Shown one piece after another: positions 1 through 7,946 of a stretch of DNA of 64,000 bases. How positions within the stretch are numbered: the first letter of the stretch is position 1; each line of letters opens with the position of its first letter. Location: NCBI RefSeq assembly GCF_001696605.3, contig NZ_CP031716.1, positions 1,674,001 through 1,738,000 of the forward strand, given 5' to 3'. The notes under the pieces are model-generated. The model was not told the origin of the DNA. It made no database searches and worked only from the letters and a program-made list of their open reading frames with translations. The DNA comes from Acinetobacter wuhouensis (GTDB taxonomy: Bacteria; Pseudomonadota; Gammaproteobacteria; Pseudomonadales; Moraxellaceae). The position numbers and the translations under genes are program-made.

Positions 1-94
1 AGATTTACGCTCTTTTGCAATTTTTAAGTTTTATCACTAGATATTGAAAATTGAGCCATTTACAACTTAAACAGTCATAGAACAAGGATTAAAT

Positions 95-706
95 ATGAAG
101 TTATATTACTCACCAGGTGCATGTTCATTAGCTGCCCATATTTTGCTTAATGAAATTAACGTAGATTTTGATTTAGTCCGTGTTGATTTAAAAACCCATA
201 CAACAGAAAAAGGGGCTGATTACTATGAAATTAACCCTAAAGGCTATGTACCCGCTTTAGAGATCAATCCAGGTTTGATTTTGACAGAAAACGTAGCAGT
301 TCTTCCTTTTATTGCGCAACATGATGCAGGGCAGGATTTGATTCCACCATCAGGTTTAGGGCGTGCTAAAGTATTGGAATGGTTAGGTTATTTGAATTCT
401 GAATTGCATGATGAATATGCTGTATTCTTTGACCCTAAAATTACTGAAGATGAAAAAGTACGTGGTTATGCGACCATTGATAAAATGTTGAAATATATTG
501 ATGATTATCTGGGTGAGTCTGAATTCGATTATTTAGTCAATGATCGTTTTGGTCCTGCGGATGCATATTTGTTCGTCATCACAAATTGGTCAAATGTAAT
601 TCATCATGATTTAACACCATTTAAAAATATTGTGGCGTTGCGTAATTTAGTTGCAGGTCGTCAATCGGTGCAAATTGCGATGCGTGACGAAGGTTTGATT
701 CCTTAA
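95..706 (+). CDS. Glutathione S-transferase, beta-class-like
   Basis: A 203-residue cytosolic protein of the glutathione transferase superfamily. It should conjugate or reduce electrophiles with glutathione. The N-terminal thioredoxin-like domain opens with MKLYYSPGACSLAAH; the Cys in YSPGACS matches the catalytic Cys10 position of bacterial beta-class enzymes. The all-helical C-terminal domain contains the usual FGPADAYLFV segment. An AAGGA ribosome site precedes the ATG by 7 nt. It is a single gene, closed by a strong hairpin terminator just downstream. The substrate cannot be read from sequence. Family assignment is secure; physiological role is inferred. Confidence 0.9.
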   Translation: MKLYYSPGACSLAAHILLNEINVDFDLVRVDLKTHTTEKGADYYEINPKGYVPALEINPGLILTENVAVLPFIAQHDAGQDLIPPSGLGRAKVLEWLGYLNSELHDEYAVFFDPKITEDEKVRGYATIDKMLKYIDDYLGESEFDYLVNDRFGPADAYLFVITNWSNVIHHDLTPFKNIVALRNLVAGRQSVQIAMRDEGLIP

Positions 707-723
707 GATCAGCATTTGAGTTG

Positions 724-748
724 AAAGCACCTCAGGGTGCTTTTTTTA
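724..748 (+). terminator. Rho-independent terminator after GST gene
   Basis: AAAGCACC and GGTGCTTT form an 8-bp stem with a TCAG loop, followed by a T run. It lies 18 nt after the GST stop codon. Confidence 0.85.
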
Positions 749-777
749 TGGGAATAAGTTTAGTCTTTATCTGCCTG

Positions 778-1434
778 TCATTTTATCATTTGTTTCAAAA
801 AGTTTTGATCATCTTTAAATTGAATTTTTTCTAAAGTGTTTGGTGATATTGGTGATAATTTCTTCCATGTTATTTTAGGTTTTACTTGATCATCGAATTC
901 ATTATAGACTGTAGTTTTTAACTTTTGAGTTAGAAAATTACCACTATGGCGGGTTGCCTTGCCATCAGTTTTATATGCAAACCAATATTCAAAGCCAATA
1001 AGTCTAAATTGTTCATTGGAAAGCTTGAAGCGATATGCCCATGAATCACCATACCAATTTGAACAGCTATTCATGCCATGAAAGGTTATGTCTAAAAGAT
1101 TTTTATTAATTTTTACACTGTACTCATCTAGTGCATCAGCAATACAATTTTCATCATCACGATAGGTCCATTCTGGAATTTTTTTAACGAGTATTTGCTG
1201 TAAAACATTGCCTTTATTTATCAATACCAATAATTTTCTGTCCATCATCTTATGGTTTTTGGGTTGAATAATGACTACGGTATCCATCAAACCATCTGAA
1301 TTTAAATCACCATTAGTCTGCGTGATAATTTCCCAATGCTGAGGAACAAATTTTTGCAATTGCGTTGGGATTTGTTTTGCCATTGAAAAAGAGGGAATAC
1401 TGGCGATACATAGTGTTGTGATTATTTTTATCAT
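778..1434 (-). CDS. Hypothetical exported protein with DxNxDG-type loop
   Basis: A 218-residue protein I do not recognise. It begins with a signal peptide (MIKIITTLCIASIPSFSMA, probable cleavage after SMA), so it should be periplasmic. Near residue 43 is GDLNSDGLMD, the calcium-binding-like loop seen in FG-GAP/VCBS-type repeats. The segment after it (TVVIIQPKN...LLVLINKG) fits the beta strands that follow such loops. Two Cys pairs around residues 97 and 123 could form disulfides. It stands alone between the GST gene and thiG. No enzymatic function can be proposed. Confidence 0.7.
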   Translation of the reverse strand: MIKIITTLCIASIPSFSMAKQIPTQLQKFVPQHWEIITQTNGDLNSDGLMDTVVIIQPKNHKMMDRKLLVLINKGNVLQQILVKKIPEWTYRDDENCIADALDEYSVKINKNLLDITFHGMNSCSNWYGDSWAYRFKLSNEQFRLIGFEYWFAYKTDGKATRHSGNFLTQKLKTTVYNEFDDQVKPKITWKKLSPISPNTLEKIQFKDDQNFLKQMIK

Positions 1435-1483
1435 GGTCGATCTCGGTCATTTATGAATTATTTTAAACTCAACTTGACTGATT

Positions 1484-1505
1484 AAAAAGGCTACCGAAGC
1501 AGCCT
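1484..1505 (-). terminator. Terminator of the thiS-thiG unit
   Basis: On the minus strand AGGCTGC and GTAGCCT pair around a TTCG tetraloop (one G-T pair), followed by TTTTT. It lies about 30 nt after the thiG stop. Confidence 0.8.
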
Positions 1506-1536
1506 AAATAGTGTCATTACAAAGACAAATAAAAGA

Positions 1537-2361
1537 TTACTTAAAGAAATAACCTGTTTCAGGCGAGCTTGCATTTGCCATACGTTTGCGAGGCATACGA
1601 CCTGCAAGATAGGCTTCACGACCTGCTTCAACTGCTTTTTTCATGGCAGATGCCATTAAAATAGGGTTTTGCGCAGCAGCAATCGCCGTGTTCATCAACA
1701 CACCATCACAGCCAAGTTCCATTGCAATCGCAGCATCACTAGCCGTACCGACACCTGCATCGACTAAAACAGGAACTTTCGCATTTTCTTTAATGATCGA
1801 AATGGTATGCGGATTTAAAATACCTAAGCCAGAACCAATCAAACTCCCCAAAGGCATAATGGCAACACAACCCATGCTTTCAAGTTCTTGTGCGACAATT
1901 GGATCATCTGATGTATACACCATGACTTCAAAACCATCATCAATCAATGTGCGTGCAGCATCTAAAGTCGCAGTGATATTCGGATAAAGTGTTTTTTCAT
2001 CACCCAAAACTTCAAGTTTTACAAGGTTATGACCATCTAAAAGTTCACGTGCGAGCATACACGTACGCACAGCACTATTGGCATCAAAACAACCTGCTGT
2101 ATTTGGAAGAATGGTGTATTTTTCAGGTGGGATGACAGAAAGCAAGTTTGGTTGATCAGGGTTTTGCCCGATATTGACACGACGAATCGCTACGGTCACG
2201 ATCTCAGCACCACTGGCTTGGATCGCTAAATCCGTTTCTTGCATGTCTTTGTACTTTCCCGTTCCAACCAACAAACGAGATTGAAAAGTACGTGAACCAA
2301 TAATGAGAGGAGAGTCTTGGTGATTCAGTGAATTGGAAAGGTCTTGCATGGTTTTCCCCAT
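1537..2361 (-). CDS. thiG: Thiazole synthase ThiG
   Basis: ThiG builds the thiazole phosphate of thiamine from deoxyxylulose phosphate, dehydroglycine and the ThiS thiocarboxylate. It is a TIM-barrel enzyme, and this is the usual length after a short N-terminal extension. Family landmarks visible are [12 protein letters not shown] near the start, the Lys-containing strand [15 protein letters not shown], the loop [12 protein letters not shown] and the phosphate-binding end [11 protein letters not shown]. Two in-frame ATGs compete: the first (2361), and one four codons later that has GGGG upstream as a better ribosome site. It lies 11 nt after thiS, so the two are co-transcribed and translationally close. 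Confidence 0.95.
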   Translation of the reverse strand: MGKTMQDLSNSLNHQDSPLIIGSRTFQSRLLVGTGKYKDMQETDLAIQASGAEIVTVAIRRVNIGQNPDQPNLLSVIPPEKYTILPNTAGCFDANSAVRTCMLARELLDGHNLVKLEVLGDEKTLYPNITATLDAARTLIDDGFEVMVYTSDDPIVAQELESMGCVAIMPLGSLIGSGLGILNPHTISIIKENAKVPVLVDAGVGTASDAAIAMELGCDGVLMNTAIAAAQNPILMASAMKKAVEAGREAYLAGRMPRKRMANASSPETGYFFK

Positions 2362-2372
2362 TTTTAGCCGAA

Positions 2373-2570
2373 TTAGCCGCCACCGACAGCATGGATAATT
2401 TCAATACGATCTTTGTCAGAAAGTTGCGTTTGCTCGAGTTTACTTTTGGAAATGATCATTTCATTCATTTCTACTGCAAAGCGTTTGCCTTCTAAAGACA
2501 ATTCCTGAATGAGCTGTAATAGGTTTTGGCAAGAGGTATCTTGAGGCTCACCATTTAAGAAAATTTGCAT
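2373..2570 (-). CDS. thiS: Sulfur carrier protein ThiS
   Basis: A 65-residue ubiquitin-fold sulfur carrier. Its C-terminal Gly-Gly is adenylated and thiocarboxylated, and then donates sulfur to ThiG. The sequence starts [11 protein letters not shown] and ends AVGGG, giving the required terminal diglycine with one extra Gly. It is immediately upstream of thiG. No ThiF, ThiE or ThiC is present here, so other thiamine genes must lie elsewhere. I see no TPP riboswitch in the 45 nt before it. Confidence 0.95.
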   Translation of the reverse strand: MQIFLNGEPQDTSCQNLLQLIQELSLEGKRFAVEMNEMIISKSKLEQTQLSDKDRIEIIHAVGGG

Positions 2571-2615
2571 ATATATTCCATTTCAGTGTGCAAATTGTAG
2601 ATTGAAAATATCAAC

Positions 2616-2981
2616 TTATTTTGCGTATTTAAACGCATTCCAAGCAAGCACGAGCCAACCAGCGATCATCAAAGCACCACCAATTGGCGTGATTGCACCA
2701 AGGAAACGTGGTAAGCCAAGTGCCATGATATAAAGCGAACCACAGAAAAAGAAAATTCCAATCTGAATCAAAATAAAGCTAAGTTTTATTGGTAACTGAG
2801 GAACAACTTTACTGAGTATTCCAAATGCCAATAGACCAAGTGCATGATAGAAGAAATAATCAGTTGCAGTATGCCACCATGAAAGTTGGATTTCGGTTGC
2901 CCGTGCTTTTAAACCGTGCGCACCAAAAGCACCTAAGGCTACTGCAAAGGCTAAGTTCAATGCTGAAATTGCAATCCACAT
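2616..2981 (-). CDS. DUF423 family inner-membrane protein
   Basis: A 121-residue protein of the YgdD/DUF423 family with four predicted membrane helices. Typical features are the N-terminal ALGAFGAHGLKAR, the central helix YHALGLLAFGIL, and the C-terminal ITPIGGALMIAGWLVLAWNAFK. The function of the family is unknown. It is encoded upstream of thiS on the same strand with a 45-nt gap and may be read with thiS-thiG, but no direct functional link is established. Confidence 0.9.
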   Translation of the reverse strand: MWIAISALNLAFAVALGAFGAHGLKARATEIQLSWWHTATDYFFYHALGLLAFGILSKVVPQLPIKLSFILIQIGIFFFCGSLYIMALGLPRFLGAITPIGGALMIAGWLVLAWNAFKYAK

Positions 2982-3101
2982 CGGTCAGTCATCTACATAA
3001 ATTTGCGCATAACCATAACATAATTTTTTTCAATCAATAAGGCTAAATCTACACAGAATAAAACTTTCATACTCGTGTTTTATAAATTTTTGAACAAAAT
3101 A

Positions 3102-3120
3102 AAAGGGCATAAGCCCCTTT
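3102..3120 (-). terminator. Terminator of rpoH
   Basis: AAAGGG and CCCTTT pair around a 7-nt loop about 30 nt beyond the rpoH stop; TTTT follows on the minus strand. Confidence 0.7.
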
Positions 3121-3150
3121 ATTAAAAATTGAATCAAAATGTATGCCAGA

Positions 3151-4020
3151 TTAATTTGATGACATTGCCACTTTTATTTTATCCATGGCATTTTTCTCTA
3201 ACTGACGAATACGTTCAGCAGAAACATTATATTCAGCAGCCAGTTCATGCAAAGTTGACTTATCATCATCTAACCAACGACGCTGTAGAATATTACGAGA
3301 ACGATCATCTAGTTGTTCCATTGCGCTATGTAGGGCATTGGTACTTTGTTCTTCGTAATCTTCTTCTTCGATCAAACGTGCAGGGTCGTAGCGGTTATCT
3401 TCAAGGTATAATGCAGGCGCAACATGGGTTGAACCTTCATCATCGTCATCACCTTGCGCTTCAAAAGCAGCATCATAAGCGGTTAAACGACCTTCCATTT
3501 CCAACACTTGTTCAGGTGTTACATTCAAATCATTGGCAATCGATTTTGCTTCTTCTAAAGTGAGTTTTTTGCTCGACTTTTTTAAACTACGTAAATTAAA
3601 GAACAGTTTACGTTGTGCTTTGGTTGTGGCAATTTTAACAATACGCCAGTTGCGAATCACATATTCATGAATCTCAGCTTTGATCCAATGTACGGCAAAA
3701 GACACTAAACGCACGCCCATATTGGGGTCAAAACGTTTAACTGCTTTCATTAATCCGAGATTGCCTTCTTGGATTAAGTCACCTTGTGGCAAGCCATAAC
3801 CTGCATAACTGCGGGCAATATGTACCACAAAACGTAAGTGAGACATCACCAACATTTTTGCAGCATCTAAATCTTGATCATAGAAATAACGATCAGCCAA
3901 CTCTTTTTCTTGCTCGGCTGTCAAGATTGGAATTTGATTTACAGTGCTGATATAAGCACCTAAGTTAACGCCAGGTGCAGACAAGGACAGGGGCATCAAC
4001 TGATTGCTGCTGTCACTCAT
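3151..4020 (-). CDS. rpoH: RNA polymerase sigma-32 (heat-shock sigma factor)
   Basis: RpoH directs RNA polymerase to heat-shock promoters. The 289-residue protein has sigma70 region 2 ([20 protein letters not shown], then [20 protein letters not shown]). It has an exact RpoH box, [10 protein letters not shown], the motif used for chaperone and FtsH control. Region 4 carries the helix-turn-helix [21 protein letters not shown]. An AAGGAGA ribosome site sits 5 nt before ATG. It is a single-gene unit. An acidic insert ([11 protein letters not shown], near residue 187) between regions 3 and 4 is longer than in E. coli. Confidence 0.97.
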   Translation of the reverse strand: MSDSSNQLMPLSLSAPGVNLGAYISTVNQIPILTAEQEKELADRYFYDQDLDAAKMLVMSHLRFVVHIARSYAGYGLPQGDLIQEGNLGLMKAVKRFDPNMGVRLVSFAVHWIKAEIHEYVIRNWRIVKIATTKAQRKLFFNLRSLKKSSKKLTLEEAKSIANDLNVTPEQVLEMEGRLTAYDAAFEAQGDDDDEGSTHVAPALYLEDNRYDPARLIEEEDYEEQSTNALHSAMEQLDDRSRNILQRRWLDDDKSTLHELAAEYNVSAERIRQLEKNAMDKIKVAMSSN

Positions 4021-4158
4021 GAGTTCTCCTTATAGGAATTTAGTTGTATTACCAATGCATTCATCTTAATTCGAATAGTCTACATAAGTAAGGAAATTTG
4101 GGTATCTAAATGTAAATTTTTATGCAAATTTGCAAAAATGAATTTTAAACGAAAATAT

Positions 4159-4401
4159 TTAAGATTCAATTAAGTAATGGAATTCTTGCACAGATACTTT
4201 AGTCAATTGACATGAAATATGGTGAATCTCACAATATCGAGTGATGTCGATCTCACTATGTGGGTCTGAGGATTTTAAAAGTAACAACTGTTTACCATTG
4301 CTTTTCTTGAGTTGCTTTTTCAACATCAATAGTGGCATCGGACAGGGTTTACCCATACTATCTATTTCTACAGGTATTTCATTCGCTAAAAGCTCAGTCA
4401 T
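4159..4401 (-). CDS. TusA/SirA-family sulfur-relay protein
   Basis: A small protein with the TusA signature DSMGKPCPMPLLMLKKQL; the Cys in the CPxP motif is the persulfide carrier in this family. Members move sulfur for tRNA thiolation or other sulfur pathways. The open frame extends upstream to 4467, but those residues form a hydrophobic stretch unlike the family. I therefore place the start at the ATG encoding MTELLANEIP (80 residues). The ATG five codons earlier is also possible; neither has a strong ribosome site. There is no neighbouring partner gene. The specific role (tusA itself or a paralogue) is uncertain. Confidence 0.8.
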   Translation of the reverse strand: MTELLANEIPVEIDSMGKPCPMPLLMLKKQLKKSNGKQLLLLKSSDPHSEIDITRYCEIHHISCQLTKVSVQEFHYLIES

Positions 4402-4467
4402 TCGTATTTCAAACATACACCATAATGTAAGGACTAAAATTCTAACAAAGTTCGTTATATAGCCCAA

Positions 4468-4781
4468 GTTATTTATCGAATTCCTTCGAAATAAAAATCA
4501 ATATATGCGCTTGTTTAAAAATTAGTCTTGAAATTGAAAATAATTATCAAAAAAAATTCTATTAATTGTCATAAACCCATGTTAAGCTCATCGCGTATTT
4601 AGGATTTATCAGAAACAATTGTTGTTTTTAACCCTATTACAAATGGATGTAACCGGGATTTTGTTAATAGTTTTACAGAATGATTACAAGCTTTGAAATT
4701 ACAAAATATTTTAAAACTTTGTTTACTCTGCTGTTTGCAACACCGGGTGGTCCCTTTTTCTTTATAACTGAGGATTAACTT
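4468..4781. other. Non-coding region upstream of the cold-shock gene
   Basis: About 310 nt without a credible gene. It is AT-rich on the left. The part nearest the cold-shock gene has several GC-richer patches (for example around 4650 and 4740, CACCGGGTGGTCCC) and may be a long structured 5' leader, as is usual for cspA-type genes. I could not identify a convincing promoter. Confidence 0.4.
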
Positions 4782-4994
4782 ATGACAGCTCGTGAACAAG
4801 GCGTAGTTAAATGGTTCAACGACACTAAAGGCTTCGGCTTTATCCAACGCGCAGGCGGTGATGACGTATTCGTTCATTTCCGTGCTATTCAAGGTGACGG
4901 TCACCGTTCACTTCGTGACGGTCAACGCGTTGAATTCAGCGTAGTTCAAGGTCAAAAAGGTTTTCAAGCTGAAGAAGTTCAGCCTTTAGACTAA
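4782..4994 (+). CDS. Cold-shock protein, CspA family
   Basis: A 70-residue single cold-shock domain that binds single-stranded RNA and DNA as an RNA chaperone. RNP1 (KGFGFIQ) and RNP2 (DVFVHF) are both intact, preceded by the canonical [11 protein letters not shown] start. A GAGGA ribosome site lies 8 nt before ATG. It is followed by a perfect palindrome, a strong terminator and then rhlB. The long upstream non-coding region suggests leader-mediated temperature control, which I infer from the family. Confidence 0.95.
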   Translation: MTAREQGVVKWFNDTKGFGFIQRAGGDDVFVHFRAIQGDGHRSLRDGQRVEFSVVQGQKGFQAEEVQPLD

Positions 4995-4995
4995 T

Positions 4996-5017
4996 CTTAA
5001 ATTTTTAAAAATTTAAG
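4996..5017. repeat. 22-bp perfect palindrome after the cold-shock gene
   Basis: CTTAAATTTTT followed by its exact complement AAAAATTTAAG, starting 1 nt after the csp stop codon. It can form a loop-less AT-rich hairpin immediately before the true terminator. Confidence 0.8.
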
Positions 5018-5020
5018 TAG

Positions 5021-5053
5021 CGCTCCAATTTTTTATAAATTGGGGCGTTTTTT
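5021..5053 (+). terminator. Terminator of the cold-shock gene
   Basis: CGCTCCAATTT pairs with AAATTGGGGCG (one G-T pair) around TTTAT, followed by a T run. Confidence 0.85.
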
Positions 5054-5056
5054 GTT

Positions 5057-5062
5057 TATAAT
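5057..5062 (+). promoter_or_regulatory. Probable -10 box for rhlB
   Basis: A perfect TATAAT lies 39 nt before the rhlB ATG and just after the csp terminator. The -35 region overlaps the terminator stem and is poor, so this is a tentative call. Confidence 0.4.
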
Positions 5063-5101
5063 GGTCGCAATTTAAAGTGCCTACAGTTAGAGCTCGTATT
5101 T

Positions 5102-6253
5102 ATGTCATCAGGTTTTGAAACCCTTAATTTACATCCGCAACTTAAACAAGCGATTGATGCTTTAGGGTTTAAAGAAATGACCCCGATTCAACAAAAAGTA
5201 TTGAAATATACTTTGGCAGGTCATGATGCAATTGGTCGAGCGCAAACAGGTACGGGGAAAACTGCCGCTTTTTTAGTCAGTATTATTAATGATTTGTTAA
5301 CTAACCCTGTAAAAGAACAACGTTTCCGTGGTGAACCGCGTGCTTTGATTCTTGCACCGACACGTGAACTTGCGATCCAGATCGAAAATGATGCAAAAGA
5401 TTTAGTAAAGTTTAGCAACCTCAATGTTGTGACCTTGGTCGGTGGTGTAGATTTTGATAAGCAACGTAAACAATTAGATCAAGGTTTTGTTGATATTTTG
5501 GTGGCGACACCAGGTCGTTTGATTGATTTCACAGAACAAAAAGAAGTTTGGCTTGATCAAATTGAGTTTTTAGTCATTGATGAAGCCGATCGTTTATTGG
5601 ACATGGGCTTTATTCCATCAGTAAAACGTATTGTGCGTTTTTCACCTCGTAAAGAACAACGTCAGACTTTAATGTTCTCCGCAACATTTAGTTATGATGT
5701 TTTAAATCTGGCACAACAATGGTTGTTTGAACCTGTAACGGTTGAAATTGAGCCTGAAAAGAAAACCAATGCTGATGTTGAACAGCGTGTTTATGTGGTT
5801 GAGAAAAAAGATAAATATCGTCTACTACGTGAAATCTTAGCGGATGAACCGATTGAAAAAGTCATGATTTTCGCCAACCGTCGTGACCAAGTGCGTAAAC
5901 TTTATGACCATTTAAAAGCAGATGGTTATAAAGTGGTGATGCTGTCAGGTGAGATTGCGCAAGATAAACGCATTAAAATGCTCGACCAATTTAAAAATGG
6001 TAAGCATAACATCATGATCGCAACGGATGTCGCAGGTCGTGGTATTCATGTGGATGGTGTTTCACATGTCGTGAATTTCACTTTGCCTGAACAGTCGGAT
6101 GATTATGTGCATCGTATTGGTCGTACAGGTCGTGCTGGTTCTCAAGGTGTGAGTATTAGTTTCTTATCTGAAGATGATGCATTTAATTTACCAACCATTG
6201 AGAAAGCGATTGGTCAAAAATTACCATTAACTCGTTTGGAAGGTTATTGTTAA
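5102..6253 (+). CDS. rhlB: DEAD-box ATP-dependent RNA helicase RhlB
   Basis: A 383-residue DEAD-box helicase, close to the minimal RecA-like two-domain core. Motifs in order: Q motif (MTPIQQK), I (AQTGTGKTA), Ia (PTRELAIQI), II (DEAD), III (SAT), V (ATDVAGRG) and VI ([10 protein letters not shown]). RhlB proteins unwind structured RNA and in many gammaproteobacteria serve the RNA degradosome. The best match by overall form is RhlB, but other small DEAD-box helicases cannot be fully excluded. No basic C-terminal tail is present; the protein ends soon after the helicase core. Terminated by a strong hairpin. Confidence 0.9.
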   Translation: MSSGFETLNLHPQLKQAIDALGFKEMTPIQQKVLKYTLAGHDAIGRAQTGTGKTAAFLVSIINDLLTNPVKEQRFRGEPRALILAPTRELAIQIENDAKDLVKFSNLNVVTLVGGVDFDKQRKQLDQGFVDILVATPGRLIDFTEQKEVWLDQIEFLVIDEADRLLDMGFIPSVKRIVRFSPRKEQRQTLMFSATFSYDVLNLAQQWLFEPVTVEIEPEKKTNADVEQRVYVVEKKDKYRLLREILADEPIEKVMIFANRRDQVRKLYDHLKADGYKVVMLSGEIAQDKRIKMLDQFKNGKHNIMIATDVAGRGIHVDGVSHVVNFTLPEQSDDYVHRIGRTGRAGSQGVSISFLSEDDAFNLPTIEKAIGQKLPLTRLEGYC

Positions 6254-6281
6254 TTTAACGCATTATTTATTGAAATGATTT

Positions 6282-6310
6282 AAAAATCCCCTTGATCTAA
6301 GGGGATTTTT
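6282..6310 (+). terminator. Terminator of rhlB
   Basis: A perfect 12-bp stem, AAAAATCCCCTT with AAGGGGATTTTT, loop GATCT, then further T residues. Confidence 0.9.
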
Positions 6311-6328
6311 TATCTGTCAGTATTAATT

Positions 6329-6655
6329 ACTGATGTTACGCACTTCAAAAGAACAGAATCGTTTTAAAACTTACTTGGCGGAGTCTTACATCCAAAGTTT
6401 AGATTTAGTGGTAAGCCTTCGGCTCGACCACACTTTTGTTTCGGAAAATGAGAAGCGAAGCTTCGCAAGAAAACCACCTTGCGGAGCATTGCTCCTCACC
6501 GCAAAACTCGTCAACTACCATCTTTTGATTGATAACTCGCAGAAACATTAACTTATAGATGTAGCCCTGCCTCAAACACATTGCGGATGACGTTAACGCG
6601 TATCAAATTTCATTGAGATCAAAATAAGTTTTTAATGCTACTGCGTAACATCAGT
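6329..6655. mobile_element. MITE-like non-autonomous element
   Basis: A 327-bp segment bounded by perfect 14-bp terminal inverted repeats, ACTGATGTTACGCA at 6329-6342 and its complement at 6642-6655. A TAATT direct repeat flanks it on both sides (6324-6328 and 6656-6660), consistent with a 5-bp target-site duplication. No transposase is encoded; the 72-codon frame inside begins within the left repeat and looks spurious. The interior holds three hairpin-forming segments. The right end lies at the stop codon of the neighbouring lipoprotein gene; removing the element and one TAATT would leave that stop as TAA. I cannot name the parent IS family from sequence alone. Confidence 0.75.
6408..6504. 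repeat. Cluster of three hairpins inside the MITE-like element
   Basis: First, GTGGT and ACCAC (6408-6412, 6427-6431) enclosing AGCC-TTC-GGCT. Second, the perfect 12-bp palindrome GCGAAGCTTCGC (6455-6466). Third, TTGCGG and CCGCAA (6479-6484, 6499-6504) overlapping an alternative stem GGAGCA-T-TGCTCC (6483-6495). This is much denser and more GC-rich than the surrounding DNA and resembles REP/BIME-type composition. Confidence 0.75.
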
Positions 6656-7035
6656 TAATTCGCTTTACATGTAAACGTTAACTTGGTTTGGTAGTCTGTA
6701 TCTTTTTCAATACCATTACTCTTACCAATTACTGAGCCAATCACACCTGCCGCAGCGGTGATCATTTTCCCAGTTTGCTCATCAAATACACCTTTTAATG
6801 CACCATTATACTCATTCTTTTCATCGACTAAGATCGGTGCTGCTTTTTTACCACAGGTACTGTTGGCCGCAGTAATCGCATTATTTTTAGCAATCACTTG
6901 GCTTTTACCCAAGCCAGTAACTTCGTATTGGTTATTGGCATTTTGGATTGCGAGTGTTTTTGTAGGATTTGATGTACACGCTGTTAAAACAAAAACGATG
7001 CTAGATAAACATGCAATTGCTGAAATTTTTTTCAT
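6655..7035 (-). CDS. Small lipoprotein of unknown function
   Basis: A 126-residue predicted lipoprotein. It has a basic N-terminus, a hydrophobic core and a lipobox VLTAC at Cys20, followed by TSNPTK. The mature part has two further Cys (TCGKKAAP and the C-terminal FTCKAN) that could form a disulfide. It also has a Gly/Ala-rich stretch (ITAAAGVIGSVIGKSNG) like a glycine-zipper segment in envelope lipoproteins. The stop codon abuts the MITE-like element. An AGGAAA-type ribosome site is present upstream. Function unknown. Confidence 0.8.
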   Translation of the reverse strand: MKKISAIACLSSIVFVLTACTSNPTKTLAIQNANNQYEVTGLGKSQVIAKNNAITAANSTCGKKAAPILVDEKNEYNGALKGVFDEQTGKMITAAAGVIGSVIGKSNGIEKDTDYQTKLTFTCKAN

Positions 7036-7244
7036 CTTGTTTCCTATTTAAATATGCAACAGTATTTATAATATTTGAGCATAATGTTTAGACTAAATAT
7101 AGGAAATCTTGTAAAAATTTGCATTTTCTTATGGTTTTACTGTGAATGAATTGGGACAGGTGAATTTAACATTTGTCAGGATAGCGTAATCTTTTTAGAG
7201 TGTGGTACTCTTGAGACAAATGAACTTTATTAGATAATCGGTCA

Positions 7245-7820
7245 ATGTCGGAATCAAATTTTCAAGCAGTACATGACAATATTCACCAAAGACAATCTAT
7301 TGGACATTTGGTTGAGCCTGCACCTACACATGATCAATTGAATATTGCTTTTCATGCCGCATTAACAGCACCTGATCATCATCGTTTAAAACCAACACAA
7401 TTTATCGTTGTGGAGGGTGAGCAACGTGAGGCATTTGGTGAGTTATTGGCGCAAGCTGTTCAAGATTTGGGTGAGATGGATGCGGCGCAAATTGAGCGCG
7501 TTAAACACCATCCTTTCCGTGCACCAATTATCGTATTGGCAGTAACCAAATTCCAAGACCATCCTAAAGTTCCTTTCTTTGAACAGACTTTAAGCTCTGG
7601 CGCTGCGATTGAAAATTTCCTTTTGTCTTTACAAGCTCAAGGCTTTGCAACGATGTGGCGAAGTGGCGCTGTAGTTGAATCGAATTTATTAAAATCAGCA
7701 CTTGGTTTAACTGAACGTGATTTAATTTCAGCTGTGATCTATGTTGGAACAGCGGCCAAAGCCATTGCGCCACGTGCTGAAATAGATGTTCAACCCTATG
7801 TTCATTTTTGGACAAAATAG
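7245..7820 (+). CDS. Nitroreductase family protein (YdjA-like)
   Basis: A 191-residue FMN-dependent nitroreductase-fold protein, the length of the minimal YdjA type. Recognisable family elements are the early HQRQSIGHLVEPAP (the RRS-type FMN contact region), SGAAIENFLLSLQAQGFATMWRSG and the closing IYVGTAAKA. It likely reduces quinones or nitro compounds with NAD(P)H; the substrate is unknown. A hairpin terminator separates it from gpsA, so it is probably monocistronic. Confidence 0.88.
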   Translation: MSESNFQAVHDNIHQRQSIGHLVEPAPTHDQLNIAFHAALTAPDHHRLKPTQFIVVEGEQREAFGELLAQAVQDLGEMDAAQIERVKHHPFRAPIIVLAVTKFQDHPKVPFFEQTLSSGAAIENFLLSLQAQGFATMWRSGAVVESNLLKSALGLTERDLISAVIYVGTAAKAIAPRAEIDVQPYVHFWTK

Positions 7821-7848
7821 CGGTTGTTACGTGTTAAGTTGAAAATAG

Positions 7849-7879
7849 CAGTATCGTGAAAAAAGATGATACTGTTTTT
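7849..7879 (+). terminator. Terminator between the nitroreductase gene and gpsA
   Basis: CAGTATC and GATACTG pair around a 12-nt loop, followed by TTTTT. Confidence 0.75.
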
Positions 7880-7946
7880 CAAAAGATCGTTAGAAATTTA
7901 ATTATTCTTCGTTTAAAAAATTGCTAAAAGTTTTGGGATAAAAATA

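Noticed and set aside
1643..1987. Long antisense frame over thiG
   Set aside because: Shadow of a highly constrained coding sequence; no ribosome site or independent evidence.
2571..2615. Possible TPP riboswitch before thiS
   Set aside because: The gap is only 45 nt and lacks the conserved CUGAGA element; no room for the fold.
4599..4904. Minus-strand frame overlapping the cold-shock gene
   Set aside because: Runs through the csp leader and coding region, no ribosome site; csp is certain.
6333..6551. A 72-codon frame inside the MITE-like element
   Set aside because: It starts within the terminal inverted repeat, has no ribosome site, and its codons run through all three hairpins; not protein-like.
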